Part shown: one piece after another, positions 1 to 7,808 of the stretch
Layout of the letters: the number at the start of each line of letters is the position of its first letter
Numbering within the stretch: the first letter of the stretch is position 1
Assembly (NCBI GenBank): GCA_041662605.1
Contig: JBAZSD010000011.1
Location: 62,001-126,000 of the forward strand
Length of the DNA: 64,000 nucleotides
Source of the DNA: Desulfomonilaceae bacterium
GTDB lineage: Bacteria; Desulfobacterota; Desulfomonilia; Desulfomonilales; Desulfomonilaceae
Direction: 5' to 3'
The notes under the pieces: model-generated
Told to the model about the DNA's origin: nothing
The model's database searches: none
What the model saw: only the letters and a program-made list of their open reading frames with translations
Translations under genes and position numbers: made by a program

Positions 1-2733
1 TACGCCCTTTGCGCCAATGGTTCCGTCCACGAGCATGGGTCCGAGGGCGTTCATCATTTTGTGAGCGTTTGGGAAATCACGGGTCAGTATCTGCAGATTA
101 GGCATCGTCTTGCCTGGTATGGGCTCCGCTTCTCCCTTTTTCCAATCCAGGACACGCGACTGAGCGATTTCTCCTGGGGAATCATGGAGTAGAGGGGTTG
201 CTACAATATCCTTGCGGACTCCGAGATGAGATCCGGATAGCTCCGAAAACTTGGCAGCAATTGCAGAGAAATGGTCCCAATCGCTTTTCGTGTCCCACGG
301 TGGATCAATGGCAGGATTAAATGGGTGAATAAAAGGGTGGAGATCAGTTGTGCTGAGATCGTGGATCTCATACCAACTCGCTGCCGGTAAAACCACATCA
401 GAATATAGATCGCTTGTAGACATACGAAAGTCCAAGGACACCAGAAGATCTAGTTTACCTTCCGGCGCCTGGTCTCTCCATTTTATCTCTCTCGGTCTCA
501 ATTTGCTTTCATGCCCCAATATGGAGCTATGTGTTCCCAACAAGTTTTTCAGGAAATATTCGTGTCCTTTTCCGCTTGACCCCAGGAGATTGGAACGCCA
601 GATAAACAGCAAACGTGGGAAATTTACAGGGTTGTCAGGGTCTTCGGCCGCAAAACTCAATCGGCCGTCCTTAAGCTTGCCAACAATGTTGGAGATAATT
701 TCCTCATCTGTTACGCATCCCTCAGAGGTCGCTTGTATGCAAAGATCCAGAGGGTTTTGATCGAACTGTGGATAGCTCGGCAACCAGCCCATACGAGTGG
801 AAATTACATTGTAGTCCGCAGGATGTTCCGGAAGATCGGAAGGAGCAAGAGGAGAAGCGAGGCTTCTTGCGTCGAGAGTATCATACCGCCACTGTCCGGT
901 AGCAAAATAGAAGAAAGACGTCCCGTTGATTTGACGTGGTGGCCTAATCCAATCCAGTCCAAACGCGATCGTTGACCAGCCCACGAGCGGTCGAACTTTT
1001 TCCTGACCGGTATAATGGGCCCAACCACCTCCGTTCACTCCCTGGCAACCGCAAAGGGATGTCAAGTTGAGGATCGTTCTATAGGTCATGTCAGAGTGAA
1101 ACCAGTGATTCGTTCCAGACCCCAACAATATCATGGATTTTCCATGGGTTTTCTCAGCATTCTCGGCGAATTCCCTGGCTACTGCAATTACATCGTTAGC
1201 CGGCACTCCTGTTATCCCCTCCTGCCATGCCGGTGTATAGGGGTTCGGATCATCGTAAGCCCGAGTGTTGTCAACAAGAGGCTCACGCTCAATTCCGAGG
1301 TTAGCTACCATTAAATCAAAGACGGTAGTGACAAGGATCTCTTCTCCCTGTACGAAAATTCTCTTGACCGGCGCGGTTCCTGTCCTGATCTTTGACCCTT
1401 CAAGGCCAAAGAAAGGAAATTTTACGGAAACCCATCGATCATTATCATCAGCAAAACTGAGGGCCGGGTTCACTTCAGATCCCGTAATCGAATCCTCCAG
1501 CTTCAGATTCCATCTGCCTTCTTCGTCCCACCGACTGCCCATGGTTCCATTTGGCGCAACAAATGATCTGGAATTTGTATCAAAATAAACAGTTTTCCAT
1601 TCTGGTTTTTTTGTTGGCAAACCAAGGTCGGACGCCCTAAGAAAACGGTCTGAAACGTATTCATCAAGATCCGGTTTTAGACGAACGGCGAACGGCAGAT
1701 CGGTAAAACTCTTTGCATAGGTCGTGAAATAATCCGACGGGTGATCAAGATAGAATTCCTTGATCACTACAAATGTCATCGCCATGGCCATGGCAGAATC
1801 CGTGCCGGCCTTCGCAGGAAGCCAGGTGTCCGAGAATTTGACATATTCAGTGTAGTCTGGTGAAACTGCGACCACTTTTGCTCCTCGGTAACGGGCCTCA
1901 GAGAAGAAATGGGCGTCGGGTGTACGAGTCATTGGTAGATTGGTTCCCCACACGATCATGTAAGTCGACTCGAACCAGTCGGCGCTTTCTGGAACATCCG
2001 TCTGTTCACCCCATACCTGTGGAGAGGACGGAGGCAGGTCGCAGTACCAATCGTAAAAGCTTGCCATAGAAGCTCCAATGAGCGAAAGGAATCTGGAACC
2101 TGAGGCGTAGCCAACCATAGACATAGCGGGTATCGGCGAAAAACCAAAAATCCGGTCAGGACCGAATTTCTTGACGGTATAGACCAAAGAAGCGGCTATG
2201 AGTTCTATGGCTTCACTGGTGGAAACCCTTACAAATCCCCCTTTACCCCTTGACTGCTGGTATTTCTTTTTCTTGAATGGGTCTTCTACTATTGCTGCCC
2301 ATGCTTTTACAGGATCTGATTCATATTCCCTGGCTTCTTTCCATATTTCGAGGAGAGTGGAGCGTATGTATGGGTGTTTGACTCGTACCGGACTATATGT
2401 ATACCATGAAAATGAGCTTCCACGAGGGCAACCTCTAGGCTCATGATCGGGAAAATCGGGACCGCATCCTGGATAATCAGTGTTCTGAAGTTCCCAAACT
2501 ATTATGCCGTCCTTTACGAAAACATCCCACGAACAAGATCCTGTACAGTTGACTCCGTGTGTCGATCTGACTTTTTTGTCATATTGCCATCGACGGCGAT
2601 ACAGATCTTCCCATCCCCGACGTCCACAAACGACTTCAGCCCATCCTTGTGATAATTCCTGGTGGCGGCGAGGGCCGACATCGGCAAGAGAGCGTAGCCA
2701 TCTCAATGATGACAGCAGCCGCTTTTTGGACAT
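1..2733 (-). CDS. narG: Respiratory nitrate reductase alpha subunit (NarG), 3' end cut by window edge
   Basis: Molybdenum catalytic subunit of membrane-bound, cytoplasm-facing nitrate reductase, reducing nitrate to nitrite with quinol electrons passed through NarH and NarI. I read 911 codons in one open frame, about three quarters of a normal NarG of roughly 1240 residues; the gene runs off the left edge. The FS0 iron-sulfur ligands are visible as H59, C63, C67 and C102 (HGVNCTGSC and EPRGCPRG). The Mo-ligand aspartate is D232 in FYDWYCDLPP, equivalent to Asp222 of the E. coli enzyme. Further NarG-typical stretches are NHWFHSDMTYR and GWAHYTGQEKVRP. The start ATG at 2733 follows GGAGG with a 5-base spacer. 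NarHJI should lie beyond the left edge. A NarG-like nitrite oxidoreductase is unlikely given the cytoplasmic-type N terminus. Confidence 0.93.
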   Translation of the reverse strand, partial: MSKKRLLSSLRWLRSLADVGPRRHQELSQGWAEVVCGRRGWEDLYRRRWQYDKKVRSTHGVNCTGSCSWDVFVKDGIIVWELQNTDYPGCGPDFPDHEPRGCPRGSSFSWYTYSPVRVKHPYIRSTLLEIWKEAREYESDPVKAWAAIVEDPFKKKKYQQSRGKGGFVRVSTSEAIELIAASLVYTVKKFGPDRIFGFSPIPAMSMVGYASGSRFLSLIGASMASFYDWYCDLPPSSPQVWGEQTDVPESADWFESTYMIVWGTNLPMTRTPDAHFFSEARYRGAKVVAVSPDYTEYVKFSDTWLPAKAGTDSAMAMAMTFVVIKEFYLDHPSDYFTTYAKSFTDLPFAVRLKPDLDEYVSDRFLRASDLGLPTKKPEWKTVYFDTNSRSFVAPNGTMGSRWDEEGRWNLKLEDSITGSEVNPALSFADDNDRWVSVKFPFFGLEGSKIRTGTAPVKRIFVQGEEILVTTVFDLMVANLGIEREPLVDNTRAYDDPNPYTPAWQEGITGVPANDVIAVAREFAENAEKTHGKSMILLGSGTNHWFHSDMTYRTILNLTSLCGCQGVNGGGWAHYTGQEKVRPLVGWSTIAFGLDWIRPPRQINGTSFFYFATGQWRYDTLDARSLASPLAPSDLPEHPADYNVISTRMGWLPSYPQFDQNPLDLCIQATSEGCVTDEEIISNIVGKLKDGRLSFAAEDPDNPVNFPRLLFIWRSNLLGSSGKGHEYFLKNLLGTHSSILGHESKLRPREIKWRDQAPEGKLDLLVSLDFRMSTSDLYSDVVLPAASWYEIHDLSTTDLHPFIHPFNPAIDPPWDTKSDWDHFSAIAAKFSELSGSHLGVRKDIVATPLLHDSPGEIAQSRVLDWKKGEAEPIPGKTMPNLQILTRDFPNAHKMMNALGPMLVDGTIGAKGV

Positions 2734-2801
2734 TGGCGCCTCCGTTCACACTGAATCCAGGTCCAATGGTGAGTGCACTAATGGGAGAACAAAGAAAGCA
2801 A

Positions 2802-2815
2802 TTGGCCTATATCAA
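2802..2815. promoter_or_regulatory. Possible FNR/DNR-type box upstream of narG
   Basis: TTGGC-CTAT-ATCAA: one half site matches the FNR consensus exactly and the other in three of five bases. It lies about 70-80 bases upstream of the narG start, a sensible place for anaerobic activation of nitrate reductase. The poor second half keeps this tentative. Confidence 0.3.
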
Positions 2816-2829
2816 AAACTATTTAATAT

Positions 2830-3348
2830 TCAGTCACCATCCGAAGGTGGGAGTTCCGATCCTGGAAGAATTTCTTGTCGGGGGAATGTTCGGAGAAATA
2901 ATCTTGAAAGCAAGAGAGCCAACAATGTCGTGACGCATGCCACTTCCATCCAGAACTGCGCAAAATACAATCTGTCGACGTAGAATTGCAGCAGTTTCTC
3001 AACTACATGAAATTTGGAACTGGGCTCCCAGTGTCCCCCAAAGGGCCAAAATAGGACTTGGAGTTGCAAAAAATCTCCTACTAGATGGGTTCCCCACATC
3101 GCTATTCCTGCGATTAGCGTCCGGGAGCTAAGCTTCAGCCAGGTTCTCAGGAGAAACGCTATCGCAATCATGGCGAAAAAAAATATCAGGGTATGGCTGA
3201 CACCACGTTCCGGTAATCCTAATAGCATGTTTGCGGGTTTATCTATGAGGTCCGGTCCGAAAGCGGCCAAAGATAAAAAGAGTATATTCTCCTTTTCAAA
3301 CCAGGTCTGTTTCGCTATACCCGCAATTGCAAGATGGCCAATTATCAT
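2830..3348 (-). CDS. Small membrane protein of the YdjM/DUF457 metal-dependent hydrolase type
   Basis: A 172-residue integral membrane protein with about four hydrophobic segments. It carries the sparse polar residues typical of the YdjM/DUF457 'membrane-bound metal-dependent hydrolase' family: H5 near the N terminus, a GPDLID motif near residue 31, GVSHTL near residue 50 and THLVGDF near residue 88. These His/Asp residues are the presumed metal ligands. The substrate is unknown. It is co-oriented with narG, ending 96 bases upstream of it, but no known role in nitrate respiration links them. A GGAG lies rather far from the ATG, so the start is not certain. Confidence 0.6.
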   Translation of the reverse strand: MIIGHLAIAGIAKQTWFEKENILFLSLAAFGPDLIDKPANMLLGLPERGVSHTLIFFFAMIAIAFLLRTWLKLSSRTLIAGIAMWGTHLVGDFLQLQVLFWPFGGHWEPSSKFHVVEKLLQFYVDRLYFAQFWMEVACVTTLLALLLSRLFLRTFPRQEILPGSELPPSDGD

Positions 3349-3441
3349 AGTTTAGAATATAGTCTCCTGGAGAAGTGATATGCAAGCAATGTGTTGAATT
3401 TTCTGTCAACTGGCCTAACAATTTCACATTGAGCCGAAGTG

Positions 3442-3470
3442 TTGACACATAAAATCCCAACTGTTACAGG
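3442..3470 (+). promoter_or_regulatory. Candidate sigma-70 promoter for the MMPL gene
   Basis: TTGACA at 3442-3447, 17-base spacer, TACAGG at 3465-3470, about 40 bases before the ATG at 3512. The -35 is perfect and the -10 is weak. Confidence 0.4.
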
Positions 3471-3511
3471 TTTTTAACCTTATTAAAATATATGCCTTCT
3501 GGAATCATCCA

Positions 3512-6088
3512 ATGAAATGGCTCCTGTTTCTGCTGCGCAAAATAGCGCTGACATCTCTGAATCATCCATATTCGGCGCTAATCACCAGCGCAATAATAGC
3601 TGCTCTTGGTTTTGCCAGCATGCCCTTTATTGTGACGAGCACAAACCTCCTGGCAGGCGTAGGCAAAAGTAACCAGGTCATAAATCTTACAAAAGAAAAC
3701 AATCAATATTTTGGCGAACAAGAATCCCTGGTGCTGGTGCTCGAATTCCCGGAGCCCCCAGGAAGGAACCGACTGCAATATATTCAGGATCTAGGCGAAA
3801 GCATAGCAACTGTGCCGGGGGTTGAGCGAGTTAGATACAGGTTGATTGATCCAGACAACCCAAAAGACGTTGAAACGCTCTTCAAGCATTTTTTGCTCGG
3901 CATGACAGCAAATGAGAGAAAAGGAATAGAGGCGATACTCAGCCCTGAAGGAGTCAAGGACGCATTCAGAAGGACTCGAAATCATCTAATTTTGCTTGAG
4001 AATTCTCATTTGGAGAAACAGTTGCTGAGCGATCCCCTCGAACTTTCCAATTTCGTGGCGCAGTCCATGGAAAAACAAACCGGGCCTATTGGGGTAGGTG
4101 ATCCTTATCTCCTTATATCCAGCCCTGACGCGACATTATATCTTATTCAGATCACTCCGCAATTTCCAAGCTCAGACATAGTAAAGTCCAAAACGCTGGT
4201 CGAACACCTGAACAAATTCATTCCTCCGAAAATTGCTGAACTAAACAAAACCGTAAACGTTGTCAAGGACATCAAAGAACTCAAGTGGGAGTTAACAGGT
4301 AAGACGGCCTTTCAGTACGAGTCGGATGTAATCTTTGACGAAGAGACATCAAGGCTTCTTATCATAAGCTTCGGGCTGGTTTTGTTTACATTCCTGGCAA
4401 TATACAGAAGCTTCATTTCAGCCATCATACTCATGATCCCATTGGCTGCCGGCATAGGCCCGAACTACGGTTTACTCTATCTCGCTTACGATGAGGTCAA
4501 TCCGGTGGTCATGGGGGCTACAGGAGTTCTGCTCGGACTTGGGGCAGAGTATGGTGTTCATCTTTGGGGTCGCTTCCGCGAAGAGTTCGATCGCCATGGT
4601 TCTTGTAGGGACGCAATCCTCACATCTTATGAACAAACGGGACCACCAGTGATCTTAGGCGCTCTCACTGGCATAGTAGCCTTTCTATGCCTATGCCTGT
4701 CGAATCAGCCCGCGCTGACTCAATTCGGTTATTTCGGGGCGACAGGTCTTGCCTTGACCATAGTGTCAACACTGTTTCTTCTTCCGGCTATGGTCTCGAT
4801 TTTATCAAGCCAAAAAAAGGACCGTTACCCGAAGATGATGGTGTCATTCGGATTCCTTGCCGGTCTCTACCGACGTAATCCTGTGATAATTGTAGCGGTA
4901 TCGATCGTTCTCATTTGCGTGAGCGCCTTTTACGCTTCCAGAGTCACCTACGAGAAGGATCTTTTCAAGGTTTTCCTTGCAAGCGATATGACATCTATGG
5001 CCGTATCCCAGAAAATTTCCGCGAAATTTCATTCAAACTTCTCTCAATCAACTCAATTGAGCTTTGATGTTAAAGATTTTCAGGAAGGATTGACTGTTCA
5101 GAGAGAGCTTGATCGCATACTCGAATCAATCATGGCCAAATCTTCGGAAATAGCTTCTTTTGATTCTATTTCGCGTTTCATGGCTCCTGAAAAAGTTCAG
5201 CGGAAAAACATCGAGATCCTTTCGGGAATAGTTAAATCATGGCCAAATTTGAGAAAGATTTTCGAGCGCGAGCTTCAAAACTCTGACTATTCGACGTTTG
5301 CCAAGAACAAACTTGAAGAATCATTCGATTCCACCGGGAAGATGATGTCTGATCTTGTTGAGAGCGATCATAATGACCAGGATGTCAACGATCCCACAGA
5401 AAAGGCCATGTTCGTAGCCAAGATAAAGGATAAGTATAGATTCCTTACCGACGTCCGGTATTCAGACGCCATTACCAATCCTGAGGATCTGAGAAAAGTC
5501 GATCACGAGATTCTGGAGGCGGTTAAAGGGTTGCCGGTTGTCGTCCATATATCGGGAACACGTCAGACCATGGAGGCCATTTTGTCGAGCCTGGTCGATG
5601 AACTCGTGCGTTTGGGAATGTATGCGTTTGTTTCATTAATTCTGATATTTCTGGCCGTATTCCCGAATCCTCTGGGAGTTGGCTTGTGTTTGATCCCGAT
5701 GATCGGTTCCTTTGCCATGACTCTAGGAGCTGCCGGGTTTGTCGGAGCCGGTCTACCGTTTTCGGTGGTCTGTGTTGCGCCTCTCGTTTTTGGGTTTAGT
5801 ATCCACAATGGCATCCATGTCGTAATGGGCAGCCTTCACGAGCAAAACAGTGACATTCAGAAAACCATGATCAGAGTGACTCCTAGAGCTGTTCTAACTT
5901 CTTTGACCATAATGGCCGGTTTTGTGGCCATGGTAACATCGAGGCATTATTCCATGGAGTTCCTCGGGTGGTCCATGATTGTTGGGATGCTTTCAGCCGT
6001 GCCTCTGACTTTGGTTACGCTGCCTGCGCTGTTGCTTTTGGTCCAGAGAAAAAGAATGCCGGAAAACCAAATTGAAAACGTCGGCTGA
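3512..6088 (+). CDS. RND superfamily (MMPL-domain) exporter, HpnN-like
   Basis: An 858-residue inner-membrane transporter with the two-fold RND layout: one N-terminal helix (residues ~18-37), a large periplasmic loop (~40-275), a block of helices (~275-440), a second lone helix (~457-475), a second loop (~475-715) and a final helix block (~715-850). Single-protein RND exporters of this size move lipids, such as hopanoids by HpnN in other Proteobacteria, or other hydrophobic cargo using the proton gradient. There is no adaptor or outer-membrane partner next to it. The next gene starts inside its 3' end, so the two are probably translationally coupled. No hopanoid synthesis genes are in view, so the cargo is open. 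Confidence 0.75.
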   Translation: MKWLLFLLRKIALTSLNHPYSALITSAIIAALGFASMPFIVTSTNLLAGVGKSNQVINLTKENNQYFGEQESLVLVLEFPEPPGRNRLQYIQDLGESIATVPGVERVRYRLIDPDNPKDVETLFKHFLLGMTANERKGIEAILSPEGVKDAFRRTRNHLILLENSHLEKQLLSDPLELSNFVAQSMEKQTGPIGVGDPYLLISSPDATLYLIQITPQFPSSDIVKSKTLVEHLNKFIPPKIAELNKTVNVVKDIKELKWELTGKTAFQYESDVIFDEETSRLLIISFGLVLFTFLAIYRSFISAIILMIPLAAGIGPNYGLLYLAYDEVNPVVMGATGVLLGLGAEYGVHLWGRFREEFDRHGSCRDAILTSYEQTGPPVILGALTGIVAFLCLCLSNQPALTQFGYFGATGLALTIVSTLFLLPAMVSILSSQKKDRYPKMMVSFGFLAGLYRRNPVIIVAVSIVLICVSAFYASRVTYEKDLFKVFLASDMTSMAVSQKISAKFHSNFSQSTQLSFDVKDFQEGLTVQRELDRILESIMAKSSEIASFDSISRFMAPEKVQRKNIEILSGIVKSWPNLRKIFERELQNSDYSTFAKNKLEESFDSTGKMMSDLVESDHNDQDVNDPTEKAMFVAKIKDKYRFLTDVRYSDAITNPEDLRKVDHEILEAVKGLPVVVHISGTRQTMEAILSSLVDELVRLGMYAFVSLILIFLAVFPNPLGVGLCLIPMIGSFAMTLGAAGFVGAGLPFSVVCVAPLVFGFSIHNGIHVVMGSLHEQNSDIQKTMIRVTPRAVLTSLTIMAGFVAMVTSRHYSMEFLGWSMIVGMLSAVPLTLVTLPALLLLVQRKRMPENQIENVG

Positions 6089-7715
6089 GATAAATACTAT
6101 TCCGCTAATTGCTTTGGTCCTGTTTACCTTCAGCTTAAGCCTTGCCCTTTTAATTGGTAACATAGGATTTCAGGGGGATGACTGGTGGCAATTTTCCTGG
6201 CCCTACTGGTTCCCCTTTCCTCAATCAATTTGGGAATACGTCAAGGCGTCCAGCCGTCCCATAGAAGGTATTTATACTGTTCTAGTTTTTGATGTGTTCG
6301 GCTTAAACAGAATTTTGTATACTCTTTCGGCGCTGATCTTGTCAGCAGGCTCATGTTTGCTACTGGCTAGTACCTTAAAACGTGCATTTCCCTCAAAAGC
6401 TTCATTGCCTGTAATAGGGGCTTTTCTCGCATTCTTCCTTACTCCGGTTTCAAACCTCATTTATATGTTTCACACCGACAATTCGCGTCTGTCCATGTTG
6501 TTTTTCTGGATTTCGGCATTCAGCTTTCAGCGCTGGGCGCAACGTTCCTGTTCATGGATCGGCTTGATCCCGCCGGCTCTTTTCTACCTACTGGCAGCGT
6601 TTACATATGAAAACACGACTTTTATCCTTTTTGGCGTTCCGCTCTTAGTGTGGCCAGTCTATAGCCTGGGCGAAAAAGCCGTCAACGAAAAAGCTTTTTT
6701 TATCAGGCTGTTTGCAGGTATTGCTGGCAGCTTCGCCCTATTTGTCTTGGTCCGCTTCCTTGTGTTTTCAGGAGGAGCCGTTAAACAAAGTTCCCTGATC
6801 CCCCCTATCGACTTGGTGTTCAAATACTTTTCGAACCTTGTAATTTACGCCGCATTTCCGTTCCATGATATTCCGGGAGACTCCGTGTCCTGGTTGTGGG
6901 CGACCCCTGCAGCCCTGGTCCTGGCCGCTCTTGTCTTTTATTCACTGAGAAGGAGCCCTCCGTCACAAGTTCAAAAGTTGGAGCGCTGGAACCAGGGTTT
7001 CTTATATATCGGAATGTTGGGGATCACATTTGTAATCTTGGGAATGCTTCCGTACCTCATGGCCGGCTACAATTCAACCATTGGTTTCACGAGTCAGAGC
7101 AGGATCTATTCGTCAGCTTCTTTCGGGTTAGCCATTCTTCTCGCATCCATCGTTGTGGCTCCTGCTCATCCAAGAACCAGAGCGCTGACCCACACCCTCG
7201 CGATAATTGCCATATGTCTAATGGCCGCGTTCATGGCTGGTCTACGCCACGAGTGGCAGGACGCTGAACGTCAGAGGCAAAGACTAACCCGGACTTTGTT
7301 GGAGCAAGCCCCTCAAGTGGCTCCAGGATCTACATTCCTGTTCCTCGATTTGCAGTCCTACATTACCGCCGGAGGAGTAGACCGAGCCGTTGTTTTTCAA
7401 GGCGTGGACGGCCTTGGAGAATGGGCGAGGATTCTTTATCGAAACAGGAATATTTACGCATACTTCCTTTATTCACAAGGTGAAGCTTTCAAGGACGATG
7501 AAGGAAGAACAGCCTCCGTCTCTCCCCAAGGCGTTATTGCAAGGGGTAGCGTAACAAGAGGACTCATTCCTCTTGATAGTTTGATAATCGTCAAGAGAGA
7601 CGTGAACAGATTGCGGATCCTCGATAGTCTTTCTGAGCAGGACCATGCGGCGGCGATAAACTGGAAAGGCATTTCGCAGATAACTACAAACCGGAACCTC
7701 ATCATCCGCCCCTGA
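6072..7715 (+). CDS. Polytopic membrane protein, GT-C glycosyltransferase-like, unknown function
   Basis: A 547-residue protein with about eleven hydrophobic segments in residues 10-420 and a soluble C-terminal domain. The first loop holds GDDWWQFSWPYW followed by SRPIEG, reminiscent of the acidic first periplasmic loop of GT-C lipid-linked sugar transferases. I do not recognise a specific family and this is not a firm assignment. The start is a TTG at 6072 that overlaps the last 17 bases of the MMPL gene, without a strong ribosome-binding site, suggesting translational coupling. The pairing with an RND exporter hints at a lipid or surface-glycan export role, which is inference. Confidence 0.55.
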   Translation: MKTSAEINTIPLIALVLFTFSLSLALLIGNIGFQGDDWWQFSWPYWFPFPQSIWEYVKASSRPIEGIYTVLVFDVFGLNRILYTLSALILSAGSCLLLASTLKRAFPSKASLPVIGAFLAFFLTPVSNLIYMFHTDNSRLSMLFFWISAFSFQRWAQRSCSWIGLIPPALFYLLAAFTYENTTFILFGVPLLVWPVYSLGEKAVNEKAFFIRLFAGIAGSFALFVLVRFLVFSGGAVKQSSLIPPIDLVFKYFSNLVIYAAFPFHDIPGDSVSWLWATPAALVLAALVFYSLRRSPPSQVQKLERWNQGFLYIGMLGITFVILGMLPYLMAGYNSTIGFTSQSRIYSSASFGLAILLASIVVAPAHPRTRALTHTLAIIAICLMAAFMAGLRHEWQDAERQRQRLTRTLLEQAPQVAPGSTFLFLDLQSYITAGGVDRAVVFQGVDGLGEWARILYRNRNIYAYFLYSQGEAFKDDEGRTASVSPQGVIARGSVTRGLIPLDSLIIVKRDVNRLRILDSLSEQDHAAAINWKGISQITTNRNLIIRP

Positions 7716-7783
7716 TACATGTTGGTAAAAAGACCATGAATCCCAGTAGACATGATCACTTGGGAACCTGGACGTCTCGACCG

Positions 7784-7808
7784 ATCTGTCAGTTATTCAG
7801 ATTTTTTT
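7784..7808 (+). terminator. Weak rho-independent terminator candidate
   Basis: ATCTG, a 9-base loop, CAGAT, then a run of seven T. It lies between two convergent genes and overlaps the last codons of the minus-strand molybdoenzyme gene. The stem is only 5 bp. Confidence 0.35.

Noticed and set aside
2504..2983. 159-codon plus-strand frame spanning the narG start
   Set aside because: Runs antisense through the narG N terminus; the minus-strand gene has exact NarG motifs.
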